DNA of 64,000 nucleotides from Oscillospiraceae bacterium (GCA_017508045.1 JAFVZT010000002.1:1-64000), one strand, 5' to 3'; shown: positions 44,161 to 52,298, counted from the first letter of the stretch. Program-made: numbers and translations. Notes: generated by a model not told the origin, from the sequence alone.

Positions 44161-44919
44161 CTATGAATTTATGATACGCCTTCCTTGCCGAACAAAGTCA
44201 CAAAAACAATTCCACAATTCTGTAGCACTATCATTTAGCTTTTCCGCTTCTTCCTCAAATTGTTTTTCTAGCTCTTGGAGTTTCTCTGGTGCTACTTTTC
44301 TGTTGAGTATATATCCATTGTTGTATAACCACAAGTGTGTCGCATTGTGGTTTGGCATGTCCGCTCCAATTGGATATGTTGTCATACTTTGACACCATGT
44401 GAATTTCTTCATTTTCTCCCGCAATTCACCTTTAAGCTTTTCTAATTCTGCATCAATAAACTCATTAAACGGATCTAAAAAATCATATTCAAGTCTATAA
44501 ATTGTATCAAAACTATTCCGGACATGGGTACCACGCAAGTCTTCATCGCGTAATAATTCTCCAGTCGGTCCAGAAAAGACTTGACAGATACGCTCAAAAA
44601 GTTGCTTATCAGCATCGCAGATAGTCCCAATTCTTTCCCGAAACCCTTTTTCTATCTTTTTATACCACAAATCACGATGCTGAATCAATTCTGATTCACT
44701 ATAATGCTTTCCTTTTGGGTGCTTTGGATCGGCCTTACCCATATCAGCATGGCAATCGAAGCAAAGAGGGATGCAATTTTCAAATGTATCTTCTCCACCA
44801 TAAGCGCGTTGTTTAATATGATGCAATTCCATTTTTGTTCCGCAAAATTTGTGGCATATGCAACAGCATCTGCCACTTGCTACTAAAGCACGTTCTGCAA
44901 CAAGTTGTGAAAAACTCAT
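44161..44919 (-). CDS. HNH endonuclease
   Basis: 252 residues from ATG 44919 with AGGAGGT upstream; a start 11 codons earlier would be read from an hsdS tail remnant. The N-terminal HNH domain is complete: CCCICHKFCG, LHHIKQRAYGG, NCIPLCFDCHADM. The C-terminal ~150 residues are helical and unassigned. Placed inside a type I restriction locus between hsdS and hsdR, so a defence role (DNA cleavage) is likely. Confidence 0.87.
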   Translation of the reverse strand: MSFSQLVAERALVASGRCCCICHKFCGTKMELHHIKQRAYGGEDTFENCIPLCFDCHADMGKADPKHPKGKHYSESELIQHRDLWYKKIEKGFRERIGTICDADKQLFERICQVFSGPTGELLRDEDLRGTHVRNSFDTIYRLEYDFLDPFNEFIDAELEKLKGELREKMKKFTWCQSMTTYPIGADMPNHNATHLWLYNNGYILNRKVAPEKLQELEKQFEEEAEKLNDSATELWNCFCDFVRQGRRIINS

Positions 44920-44931
44920 AACATACACCTC

Positions 44932-44952
44932 CTGCATCAATGATTTTTTCAA
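44932..44952 (-). repeat. hsdS 3'-end scar 1
   Basis: The minus strand encodes LKKSLMQ in frame, identical to the end of HsdS (LLKKSLMQQYFG), directly before the HNH gene's ribosome site. Confidence 0.6.
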
Positions 44953-44990
44953 AAAATCCAGTTTGCCAAAACTTTACCAGATTGCCCATT

Positions 44991-45143
44991 CTAATTCGTA
45001 GGTCTGCGTTTCAATTCCATCGCCCGGCGGCAATTTAAGATACTTGCCGCCGGATCAATATGTAGGATCTTCTCCGTTGCAATTGCCACTTCTGCAAAGG
45101 ATTGGAATCCTGGATCAAAGAGTAAAAATTTGAAGTTGGACAT
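44991..45143 (-). pseudogene. Truncated hsdR (first ~43 codons)
   Basis: ATG 45143 opens MSNFKFLLFDPGFQSFAEVA and continues to NCRRAMEL, matching intact HsdR residues 1-43 with about seven changes, then diverges to an early stop at 44991. It lies 17 bp after the TIR gene, as intact hsdR lies 22 bp after the HNH gene. This suggests a join between two related restriction loci. It may still be translated as a 50-residue peptide. Confidence 0.85.
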
Positions 45144-45160
45144 TGTTGTCACACCCTATT

Positions 45161-46135
45161 TCAGTCGAGTTTATTGTAATCAATATCGTATCCAATTGCC
45201 TTTAGTTCTTTGAGTACACTATACTGCCAACTGGCTGTCTCGGTATAGACAACCCCTTGTAAATCGGAGGGGATCTCAACACCTTTATCTGCAACAAGAA
45301 CCACCTTTTCCCTGCCTAGCTTACCTATAAAATACCCGGTTTCAAAAACAACATTTTGTCGTGCGCGGTGCATTTCTTTAGGATCGGACTTGGCGTGTCC
45401 TAAATCATCTGCTGTGAAAAGGCATACAGCTCCACCCACGTTGCTATTCTTTTCAAATTTCTCAATAATTGTGGCTCCTTGATTTGCTTGCTCATGCAGA
45501 ATAATGGCCTGAATTCCCTGCTTTTCAATCAGCCTAGCAACAGCTTCTTTGATTTCTCCATTATGACCGTGAACGATAAATACTCTTGAGAATTCTGCAT
45601 TTCCTTTAGAATTATTTATTGTTGTGCCTTTTGGAGCATCATTATATTCTTTTGAAAGGAGTTGCCGATAGTATGTTAGTTTTGATGTAATATAACTTCT
45701 TAACAGTTCGTACTGTTGCTCAATCTGCCTTTTTCTCGTTATAACCGTCTTTACTGTATCATTGTGTATAGGTGCATCTTTAATCGATTTATCCGCTTCT
45801 ACTAACCAGGTTTCCATTTCTTTTACACTGTGTGCCAACATGCCCTTGTCTTCTATAGTCTTAATATCGATATACTGGTGCGTAGCTGATAGTTCGATTT
45901 CTTTTGCCTTTTCTCGTGATAACCCCTGTAGCATTAGGACTTTAATTATTTCATTCCTTTGCACTGCATTTGCTTTATCACTTTCACAGAGCGGACATTG
46001 CCAATGAGCTAACAAGCTATACCCAAAATAGTCACAACACTCTAGCGCAAAGGGAAACACCAGAGGTACAACAGTGGACAACGGTGCAATTTGCGCTTTC
46101 TCAATAACCTGATCAAGTTTTTCTAATGCTGTCAT
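45161..46135 (-). CDS. TIR-domain defence protein (CAP12/Pycsar-effector type)
   Basis: About 324 residues; ATG 46135 has GGAG nine bases upstream, and a TTG five codons earlier is the alternative. The N-terminal 180 residues are helical with a CPLCE motif. The C-terminal TIR-like domain (~190-324) shows VFIVHGHN, GIQAIILHEQANQGATI, LFTADDLG and RARQNVVFETGYFIGKLGR, the signature of the predicted nucleotide-binding TIR family. Such domains degrade NAD+ on infection. No cyclase is nearby, so it is not a CBASS system. The sensor may be its own N-terminus or the 46184 neighbour. Confidence 0.86.
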   Translation of the reverse strand: MTALEKLDQVIEKAQIAPLSTVVPLVFPFALECCDYFGYSLLAHWQCPLCESDKANAVQRNEIIKVLMLQGLSREKAKEIELSATHQYIDIKTIEDKGMLAHSVKEMETWLVEADKSIKDAPIHNDTVKTVITRKRQIEQQYELLRSYITSKLTYYRQLLSKEYNDAPKGTTINNSKGNAEFSRVFIVHGHNGEIKEAVARLIEKQGIQAIILHEQANQGATIIEKFEKNSNVGGAVCLFTADDLGHAKSDPKEMHRARQNVVFETGYFIGKLGREKVVLVADKGVEIPSDLQGVVYTETASWQYSVLKELKAIGYDIDYNKLD

Positions 46136-46183
46136 TCTTTTATTCTCCAAGCATTGTATTTTTGCATCTAAAGCAAAGAGCGC

Positions 46184-46561
46184 TTATTCTTCTGTTGCAA
46201 AACCTATTCTTCTCGGTGGACGCTCGGGTTCTTCTTTTTTTACAGCCATTAGGATAAAGTTAAGCTGTGATACATGCTGGATAAGCTGTGTTTCATTACC
46301 ATTTATGTATCCATAAAAGTAGAGCATATCTGGGTTTTGATAACCAATGTCGGTAACTTGCATAATCATGTTCGTGCCGAAAGATGCCAGTGCAACACAA
46401 ACATCAACATCATCTGCTAAATTTGCTTGAAAATCTTCAATTTGCTCTTTTATTTTCTCATATTTCCAATCCGCCATAGAATAATCTCGCATATTAACGG
46501 CTTCTATTGCTTTTATGGTTTTTGATAGATCTAAATTATAATTTGGAATCATAGCGTCCAT
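46184..46561 (-). CDS. Small protein resembling DUF6173
   Basis: 125 residues from ATG 46561 behind GAGGAG, a ribosome site formed within an hsdS tail scar. DVDVCVALASFGTNMIMQVTDIGYQNPDMLYFYGY followed by QLIQHVSQLNFILMAVKK and a terminal PPRRIGF resembles the DUF6173 pattern from memory, unverified. No enzyme motif. Encoded directly upstream of the TIR gene on the same strand (48 bp gap), so probably a partner. Confidence 0.65.
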   Translation of the reverse strand: MDAMIPNYNLDLSKTIKAIEAVNMRDYSMADWKYEKIKEQIEDFQANLADDVDVCVALASFGTNMIMQVTDIGYQNPDMLYFYGYINGNETQLIQHVSQLNFILMAVKKEEPERPPRRIGFATEE

Positions 46562-46573
46562 ATTTATTCTCCT

Positions 46574-46608
46574 CACCCAAAATACTGTTGCATCAAGGAT
46601 TTTTCAGC
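46574..46608 (-). repeat. hsdS 3'-end scar 2
   Basis: The minus strand encodes AEKSLMQQYFG followed by a stop, matching the HsdS C-terminus, and supplies the ribosome site for the 46184-46561 gene. The stop of the upstream small gene falls inside it. Confidence 0.85.
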
Positions 46609-46798
46609 GATCCCAATTTAGCATTTTCTGTACTATTTCTGACACAACCACTACGCCATTTGCCGCAAGAATAGTTTGACACAATTGCTCAAATTGCCTT
46701 TGGTTTACTGCAGAAAGTTCTGAGTAATCTTCTCTAATTTCTCGAACTTTGTCTCCAAGTTTTGCTATAAAAATATCATATTCTTGCTGATCAGTCAT
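46604..46798 (-). CDS. Small protein of unknown function in the restriction locus
   Basis: 64 residues from ATG 46798 (AGGAGGG upstream). Helical, charged: YDIFIAKLGDKVREIREDYSE, then LAANGVVVVSEIVQKML. No known family. Its own TTGTGT-17-TATAAT promoter lies upstream. It ends by running into an hsdS tail scar, so its native C-terminus may have been altered. Confidence 0.6.
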   Translation of the reverse strand: MTDQQEYDIFIAKLGDKVREIREDYSELSAVNQRQFEQLCQTILAANGVVVVSEIVQKMLNWDR

Positions 46799-46821
46799 TC
46801 TATCCCTCCTGTTCTGCATCT

Positions 46822-46850
46822 ATTATATCAAGCTGACAATTGACACACAA
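46822..46850 (-). promoter_or_regulatory. Promoter within the restriction locus, after hsdS
   Basis: TTGTGT (46850-46845), 17 bp, TATAAT (46827-46822). Would drive the small gene, the DUF6173-like gene and the TIR gene separately from hsdMS. Confidence 0.65.
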
Positions 46851-46896
46851 GAAAGTAAATGTGTTGTTTTCGTATGGTTTTCGTGCAATTTTTGGC

Positions 46897-48018
46897 TTAT
46901 CCAAAGTATTGTTGCATCAAAGATTTTTTCAGCAACTGCAGCTCGTCAAGGCTCTGCTGGATTGTCAATTTTGATTTGTCGGTCTGTTGCATGAAGGCAA
47001 TAAACCGCTCCTGCATATCAATTGGCAATAACGGAATGGTCAGAGATGAAACTATCGGGACGTTGAGATTCATCATTGTCACGCCAACCGCTTTATCTTC
47101 GATGATTTTTCTATAGCCAGGACTTGAAATTATATTTTGCAGGAAGTATGGTTTCATTTTGTTGTTCGGTCTAATAATTATGCTTCCTGTTCCGCATAGT
47201 AGCCCTTCTTCATAAACAACAGCGCAACGCCCCATTTCGCCTCGTCTACCAAGAACAAGATCGCCAATCGAAAGACGATATGCCGACAGTTCCTCATATT
47301 TCTCATCGGAAACTGTGAGTTTGTCATCGGTGCAGATGTTACCATCAATTATGTGCGATGGATTGACCAATGCGTGACCACCAACGATATAATCTTCCTT
47401 GTGAAGCAACGAACCAAACGGGCCGATACGTATTTCTGCTACCTCGCCTAATGTTGCTATTGGCCATCCTTTTTCATTGCGTATCGGATCCCCAAACATT
47501 TCGATAAATCGGGATTTGACCATCTGATCCAGCTTTTCAAGCTGCTCTTTCCGCAGGGCAATCAGTTCACTAACTCTATCCAAAGTAGCAGCAATTTCCC
47601 GCTGCTTCTCGATACTTGGCAGATAGAACGGAAGTGCGTCGAACACAGGTTTTGTCAAATGCTTCATAGTTGCGCCATGAGCTTCTGATGATGCATTTTC
47701 CAAAATATTTTGTACTTGATGGACGAAAAAGCTTTTATCTACTTCCGCTTTATCAAACACAACCTTAAAAATGTGCTGATTCAATACTGCTTTCTCGCCT
47801 TTCCAAATGTAAACACCTAGACTTGCAGACCAAGAAATCAATACATCTCCATCATTAACTTCATACTTTGAATGATAGATACCGTTATAACGATTTGCCT
47901 GATAAGAATTACCAGTCAAATCCTGTATTCTAATTATGGGTAATCCTTCATTGGACCAGTCAGAGGGCTTAAACGCATAGCCATTTACATAGGTCGCAAT
48001 GTCACCGAGTTTTGCCAT
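46897..48018 (-). CDS. hsdS: Type I restriction specificity subunit HsdS
   Basis: 373 residues with two target-recognition domains, each followed by a long conserved helix (LPSIEKQREIAATLDRVSELIALRKEQLEKLDQM and IPLLPIDMQERFIAFMQQ...). It determines the two half-sites recognised by the HsdM/HsdR complex. Ends in LLKKSLMQQYFG, the sequence also found as scars at 44932 and 46574. Confidence 0.94.
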   Translation of the reverse strand: MAKLGDIATYVNGYAFKPSDWSNEGLPIIRIQDLTGNSYQANRYNGIYHSKYEVNDGDVLISWSASLGVYIWKGEKAVLNQHIFKVVFDKAEVDKSFFVHQVQNILENASSEAHGATMKHLTKPVFDALPFYLPSIEKQREIAATLDRVSELIALRKEQLEKLDQMVKSRFIEMFGDPIRNEKGWPIATLGEVAEIRIGPFGSLLHKEDYIVGGHALVNPSHIIDGNICTDDKLTVSDEKYEELSAYRLSIGDLVLGRRGEMGRCAVVYEEGLLCGTGSIIIRPNNKMKPYFLQNIISSPGYRKIIEDKAVGVTMMNLNVPIVSSLTIPLLPIDMQERFIAFMQQTDKSKLTIQQSLDELQLLKKSLMQQYFG

Positions 48019-48022
48019 TTCC

Positions 48023-48493
48023 TCACCCCTTTATCAAAGCAACGAGCGAAACAACTAATGCAACCAGTGCAACTATATTTGAAAACATAGCAGCAACATA
48101 CTGCCGATCTGTTTCTTTATCGATTTCCTTCGCCGTAAAAACTGTGGACAAGCATATCGAAATCAAAAACAGGCCCAAACAAAATGAAACAATTCCTGCC
48201 ACAACTTTCGAAAAATCGACTTCAGCCAGTGTGCTTATGTTTGCTAGTTCAAAAATAGTTTTACCGCCATATATCAAGAACGCAATTGCTAGTATACCTG
48301 CAATAATTGCAACGCTCCAAAAAACAGGAAAAATAATAAACTTCATCCATTCCCTGGACATGGAATACTTGTTGCTCTCTATATTATTCGCTCGTATAAT
48401 TGCTTCTGCAAGCTTATCATAATCAATCGGGTCCACGGTTGCCGATACGGAAACAATATCATTTCCTTTTTTCTTCACTACTACCTTTTTCAA
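48023..48493 (-). CDS. Membrane protein encoded between hsdM and hsdS
   Basis: 156 residues. TTG start at 48493 overlapping the hsdM TGA, with GGAGGGG upstream. An N-terminal ~50-residue polar part, then three hydrophobic segments (residues ~51-75, 88-115, 131-154). No recognised family. Coupled translation with hsdM and a 4 bp gap to hsdS mean it is part of the restriction operon, which is unusual because type I enzymes are soluble. May be an accessory or another inserted cargo gene. Confidence 0.72.
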   Translation of the reverse strand: MKKVVVKKKGNDIVSVSATVDPIDYDKLAEAIIRANNIESNKYSMSREWMKFIIFPVFWSVAIIAGILAIAFLIYGGKTIFELANISTLAEVDFSKVVAGIVSFCLGLFLISICLSTVFTAKEIDKETDRQYVAAMFSNIVALVALVVSLVALIKG

Positions 48494-49986
48494 AGCATCC
48501 CCTCCAATTCGGCAAGACCTGCGGTGATTTGCATTTCCAATTCGTGCAGGTCGGCAAGGATCTCTGTGGTGGAGGGGTACTCTACGGCCACATACTCGGT
48601 CTTCTTATACTTGTTGATGGACAGGTCATAGCCGTTTTCCACGATCTCATCCTTGGGAACAAAGAAGGATTTTTGGGTACGCTGACGCTCCGCCTCCGCA
48701 TCCAGATTGCGGAACCGGGCGATGATATCGGGAATATCGTTCTCCTTGACCTCGGTGCGCTTATCGTCCAGGCTGAAGCCGTCGGCGGTCATATCGTAGA
48801 ACCAGACCTTGTCCGTGCCGCCGTGGCCGGTCTTGGTGAAGATCAGAATACCGGTGGACACACCTGCGTAGGGCTTGAACACGCCGCTGGGCATGGAGAT
48901 CACAGCCTCCAGCCGGTTACCCTCCACCAGTTCCTTCCGGATGGCCTTGTGGGCAGTAGACGAGCCGAACAGCACACCATCGGGAACGATGCATGCGCAG
49001 CGACCGCCGGTCTTCAGCATCCGCAGGAACAGCGCCAGGAACAGCAGCTCCGTCTTCTTGGTCTTGCAGACCTTCAGCAGGTCAGCGGACACGGTATCCG
49101 CATCCAGGCTGCCCTTGAAGGGAGGATTGGCAAGGATGAGGTCATACTTTTCCTTATCGGGGTTCTGATCGGACAGGCTGTCCCGGTACTCGATAAAGGG
49201 ACTGTCCACCCCATGAGTCATCATATTCATGGCACCGATGCGGAGCATGGTACGGTCCATATCGTAGCCGAAGAACATGTGGTTCAGAAAGTGATCCTTC
49301 TTCACACGGTCAAAGAAGATCTCCTTTTTATGGTTTGCCATCAGATATTCCTCCGATGCCACAAGGAAACCTGCAGTACCGCAAGCGGGATCGCAGATGG
49401 TAAATTCCGGCTTGGGCTGCATCAGCTCCACCATCATCTTGATGATATGCCGAGGGGTGCGGAACTGGCCGTTCAAACCGGACTGAGCGATCTTGGAGAG
49501 CAAATATTCGTAAACATCACCACGGATATCGCTGTCCTTGATCTTCTCCATCTGGTCATAAATCTGATCCAGGCTATCCACCACCTTGCTCAGCAGCAGT
49601 GGAGTGGGCAGCTTGAAGATGGCATCGCCCATGTACTTGGAGTAGGCGCTGTCCTTACCTCCACCCAGGTTCTTGATAAAGGGGAACACCCATTCCTGCA
49701 TGACGGTGTACATTCTACCAGCATCAAAGTCATGAAAAACGGACCATTTCACCTGCTTGCCGTCGATCTTCCGGTCACCCACCTGCACCTCGTCAGCAAA
49801 AATGCTCTTGAAGGGCAGTCCCAGCATAGCGCTTTCTTTGGCACGGAGATTGTCAGTGGTATCCAGATCATGGATAAACATCAGATAAGTAATCTGCTCG
49901 ATCACATCCAGAGGATTCACCAAACCGCCTGCAGCAAAAATATCCCACAAGCCGTCAATTCTATTTTTCAGTTCACCTGTAATCAT
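48490..49986 (-). CDS. hsdM: Type I restriction methyltransferase subunit HsdM
   Basis: 498 residues from ATG 49986 behind GGGAGA; the frame upstream belongs to the Fic gene and is rejected. N-terminal helical domain, then the SAM-binding DPACGTAGFLVASEEY and catalytic NPPF in LANPPFKGS. It methylates adenine in the HsdS target. Starts one base after the Fic copy 2 stop and so is translated from the same transcript. Confidence 0.95.
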   Translation of the reverse strand: MITGELKNRIDGLWDIFAAGGLVNPLDVIEQITYLMFIHDLDTTDNLRAKESAMLGLPFKSIFADEVQVGDRKIDGKQVKWSVFHDFDAGRMYTVMQEWVFPFIKNLGGGKDSAYSKYMGDAIFKLPTPLLLSKVVDSLDQIYDQMEKIKDSDIRGDVYEYLLSKIAQSGLNGQFRTPRHIIKMMVELMQPKPEFTICDPACGTAGFLVASEEYLMANHKKEIFFDRVKKDHFLNHMFFGYDMDRTMLRIGAMNMMTHGVDSPFIEYRDSLSDQNPDKEKYDLILANPPFKGSLDADTVSADLLKVCKTKKTELLFLALFLRMLKTGGRCACIVPDGVLFGSSTAHKAIRKELVEGNRLEAVISMPSGVFKPYAGVSTGILIFTKTGHGGTDKVWFYDMTADGFSLDDKRTEVKENDIPDIIARFRNLDAEAERQRTQKSFFVPKDEIVENGYDLSINKYKKTEYVAVEYPSTTEILADLHELEMQITAGLAELEGML

Positions 49987-49987
49987 A

Positions 49988-51034
49988 TTAATCAATCTCC
50001 CTATTCCAAGTGTAAGAAGTGTAGCGGCCTCCGCCGATCTTGATGACCTCGCCGCTCTTGACCAAATCATTCAGCGCACGCTGGATGGTGGTCTGGCTGA
50101 TATCCGGGCACTGCGCCATGATCTCTGCCTTTGTGATTTTGCCAAGGTGGTCATGGATAATGTCACGGACACGGTTTGGTTTGCGGGTATTCTCACTGAC
50201 GATTTTCACACGATCAGAGAATTCTCGGTAAGCTGCAAGAATGACACCCAGCTGATAGGTCACAAAAGGAATGTAGTTGTTTTCTTCCTCGTGCCAGTTT
50301 AGAGAACTTTCCTGCAGATCATCATAGTAAGCACCCTTGGTGCGCTCGATCAACTTTTCAATACTGATGTACTTGCCCACATGATAACCGGCACGGTACA
50401 GAAGAAGCAGCGTCAACAGGCGGCTCATACGCCCATTGCCATCGTTGAAGGGGTGGATGCAGAGGAAGTCCAGGATGAACACCGGGATCATCAGCAGCGG
50501 ATCGTACTGACCGCTATTACAAAGATCGTTATAGGCCTGGCACAACCGCTCCATCGCATCCGGTGTTTCCCATGCGGGCACCGGATGGAACCGGACATGT
50601 TTGTTGCCTTGCGCATCCTCTTCGCTGATCACATTATCGGATGGCTTATAGCTGCCGCCGATGCTCATACCACTGAACTTGTACAGATCCCGATGCAGCT
50701 GCAGGATCATGCTGGGTTTCACGGGGATATACTCGTAGCTCTCATGGATGGTAGCCAGTACATCACGATAACCGGCGATTTCTTTCTCACTGCGGTTGCG
50801 GGGTGTGGTCTTGTCTTTGACGATCTTCTGCAAACGCTCATCGGAAGTGTAGATGCCCTCAATTCGGTTGGATGCCTCGGTACTCTGAATCCGGGCAATC
50901 TCAATCAAATGGGTCAGTTCATCCTCCTGCACCTTTGCGTGTTCACCCTTGTGCTCATGGATTTGAGCCAACAGCTGCACGGTCTCCGGTGTCAGGAGCT
51001 TATTATATATTTTCTCGTAGTTATAATTACGCAT
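49988..51034 (-). CDS. Fic-family AMPylation protein with winged-helix C-terminus (copy 2)
   Basis: 348 residues. Inhibitory motif SNRIEG at ~56-61, Fic motif HPFNDGNGRMSR near residue 195, then a C-terminal winged helix (ITKAEIMAQCPDISQTTIQRALNDLVKSG). Class II self-inhibited Fic. First gene of the fic-hsdM-TM-hsdS operon, so its level is tied to the methylase. Could control the operon via its DNA-binding tail (inference). Distinct from copy 1, which shares only the core. Confidence 0.92.
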   Translation of the reverse strand: MRNYNYEKIYNKLLTPETVQLLAQIHEHKGEHAKVQEDELTHLIEIARIQSTEASNRIEGIYTSDERLQKIVKDKTTPRNRSEKEIAGYRDVLATIHESYEYIPVKPSMILQLHRDLYKFSGMSIGGSYKPSDNVISEEDAQGNKHVRFHPVPAWETPDAMERLCQAYNDLCNSGQYDPLLMIPVFILDFLCIHPFNDGNGRMSRLLTLLLLYRAGYHVGKYISIEKLIERTKGAYYDDLQESSLNWHEEENNYIPFVTYQLGVILAAYREFSDRVKIVSENTRKPNRVRDIIHDHLGKITKAEIMAQCPDISQTTIQRALNDLVKSGEVIKIGGGRYTSYTWNREID

Positions 51035-51095
51035 AGAATTACCCCACTCTAGAATTCTGCTTATATTATATGCCCATTATAGCCATTCGTCAAGT

Positions 51096-51128
51096 CAATT
51101 TAGTCATTTTCTTTTATTTGACTAAATT
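51096..51128. promoter_or_regulatory. Inverted repeat upstream of the fic-hsdM operon
   Basis: AATTTAGTCA and TGACTAAATT, separated by about a dozen AT-rich bases, lying upstream of the TATAAT-rich promoter region (51060-51090, minus strand). Suitable as an operator for a dimeric regulator such as the Fic winged helix or the divergent TetR-like protein. Coordinates are approximate by one base. Confidence 0.45.
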
Positions 51129-51267
51129 AACATATAAATTATGACACAATCGGCAACTTAATGATGCCAATTTCAGTATGTTACACTTGTCACATTTCCA
51201 TTTTTTGATATTATAAATAGATAATGCTGCATTTTTATACTATATACGCATTGGGGTGGTGTCTGAT

Positions 51268-51801
51268 ATGTACACTGAAATTCTTGAAACACTGGAGTTG
51301 GATTCTCGCAACCGGATCCGTTTCAGCTTGGTATCTTTAATGGAACGATATCCTTATTCCGAAATTGTTGTTTCTGCCATTTGTCAAAAGGCAAAAGTAT
51401 CACGGCAAACTTACTACCGTCTTTTCAGTTCAAAAGATGATGTACTTATACTCCATTTGAATGAGCTTATGAAGGAATACCTGTTGCCAAGGATACTATT
51501 AGATAATGCATCTACAAACGAATTCCTACAGTTTTTCCTGTTTTTCGCAGGATATAAAGACTTATTGAAGATACTTTACAGAAATGACAAAATGTATTTG
51601 CTGCAGCATGTACTTACCCGTTATAGCAAACTATTCATACAAGAACCTTTCTACCGCGTTGCAATCGGCTATAACTATGCAGTTGATTTTGTTGCGTCAA
51701 CTTTATGTTCCTTGCTTACAGTCTGGACGCAGATGGAATTCAAGACTGGCTGTTCCACTCTCGCCTCTTTTGCTTCCAGTTTTCTTGAGGCTGTTAATTA
51801 A
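51268..51801 (+). CDS. TetR-like regulator
   Basis: 177 residues from ATG 51268, GGGGTGG upstream; two GTGs slightly earlier are alternatives. HTH near residues 25-60 (SEIVVSAICQKAKVSRQTYYRLFSSKDDVL). The C-terminal domain is hydrophobic and aromatic. Lies divergent from the fic-hsdM operon and convergent with spoVAC, the position that single cargo genes occupy beside the spoVAC tails. Confidence 0.82.
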   Translation: MYTEILETLELDSRNRIRFSLVSLMERYPYSEIVVSAICQKAKVSRQTYYRLFSSKDDVLILHLNELMKEYLLPRILLDNASTNEFLQFFLFFAGYKDLLKILYRNDKMYLLQHVLTRYSKLFIQEPFYRVAIGYNYAVDFVASTLCSLLTVWTQMEFKTGCSTLASFASSFLEAVN

Positions 51802-51835
51802 AACGCATCCACTGGTTTCCAGTGGATGCGTTTTT
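51801..51835. terminator. Bidirectional terminator between the TetR-like gene and spoVAC
   Basis: AAAACGCATCCACTGG, TTT, CCAGTGGATGCGTTTTT. Different from the cassette-type terminator. Confidence 0.9.
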
Positions 51836-51860
51836 GCATATTATTTTGTATTTTCTTGCA

Positions 51861-52298
51861 TTATAGGACTGTTGTGAGCCAATAAATGAAACCATAAACC
51901 ACAGAAGCAGCCACTCCATACACAATAACAGGCCCAGCAATAATAAACATTTTGGAACCAACCCCGTTGATCCAGTTCTCGGTTTTAAATTCCACAGCCG
52001 GTGAGGCAATAGCGTTGGCAAAGCCGGTAATAGGCACAAGCGTGCCGGCACCGGCGTGCTTGGCAATGTCATCATATAGGCTCAATCCCGTTAACAGCGC
52101 GGACAGCACAACCAAGGTCATAGACATAGCTGTTGCGGCATTGGTTTCATCTAAGCCCAGAGCCGTATAACCATTCATAATTAGCTGCCCAATGGCGCAA
52201 ATCAATCCGCCAATCCAAAATGCGTTGATACAGTCTTTTACTATCGGCGATTTTGGTGCCATATCCTGCACCAGTTTGCCGTATTCCCGTTCCGTCAT
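51861..52298 (-). CDS. spoVAC: Stage V sporulation protein AC (intact)
   Basis: 145 residues from ATG 52298 behind GGAGGG. Membrane protein: FWIGGLICAIGQLIMNGY, TAMSMTLVVLSALLTGLSLYD, AGAGTLVPITGFANAIASP, and the C-terminal GSKMFIIAGPVIVYGVAAS with final helix YGFIYWLTTVL. SpoVA proteins form the channel that loads dipicolinic acid into the spore. No spoVAD or spoVAE follows, although these normally accompany it. Upstream is the sugar transferase. Five unlinked copies of the gene's last ~40 codons lie at 33-39.6 kb. Confidence 0.92.
   Translation of the reverse strand: MTEREYGKLVQDMAPKSPIVKDCINAFWIGGLICAIGQLIMNGYTALGLDETNAATAMSMTLVVLSALLTGLSLYDDIAKHAGAGTLVPITGFANAIASPAVEFKTENWINGVGSKMFIIAGPVIVYGVAASVVYGFIYWLTTVL

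Noticed and set aside
45161..46561. CBASS or Pycsar system
   Set aside because: The TIR effector fits, but no CD-NTase or Pycsar cyclase gene is in the window.
44932..46608. hsdS phase-variation switch (inverted half-genes)
   Set aside because: The repeated hsdS pieces are in direct orientation, only 20-35 bp long, and no recombinase or partner TRD is present.
48400..50043. 547-codon open frame on the plus strand
   Set aside because: Antisense to hsdM and the coupled membrane-protein gene, which have clear motifs; no ribosome site; composition of a shadow frame.
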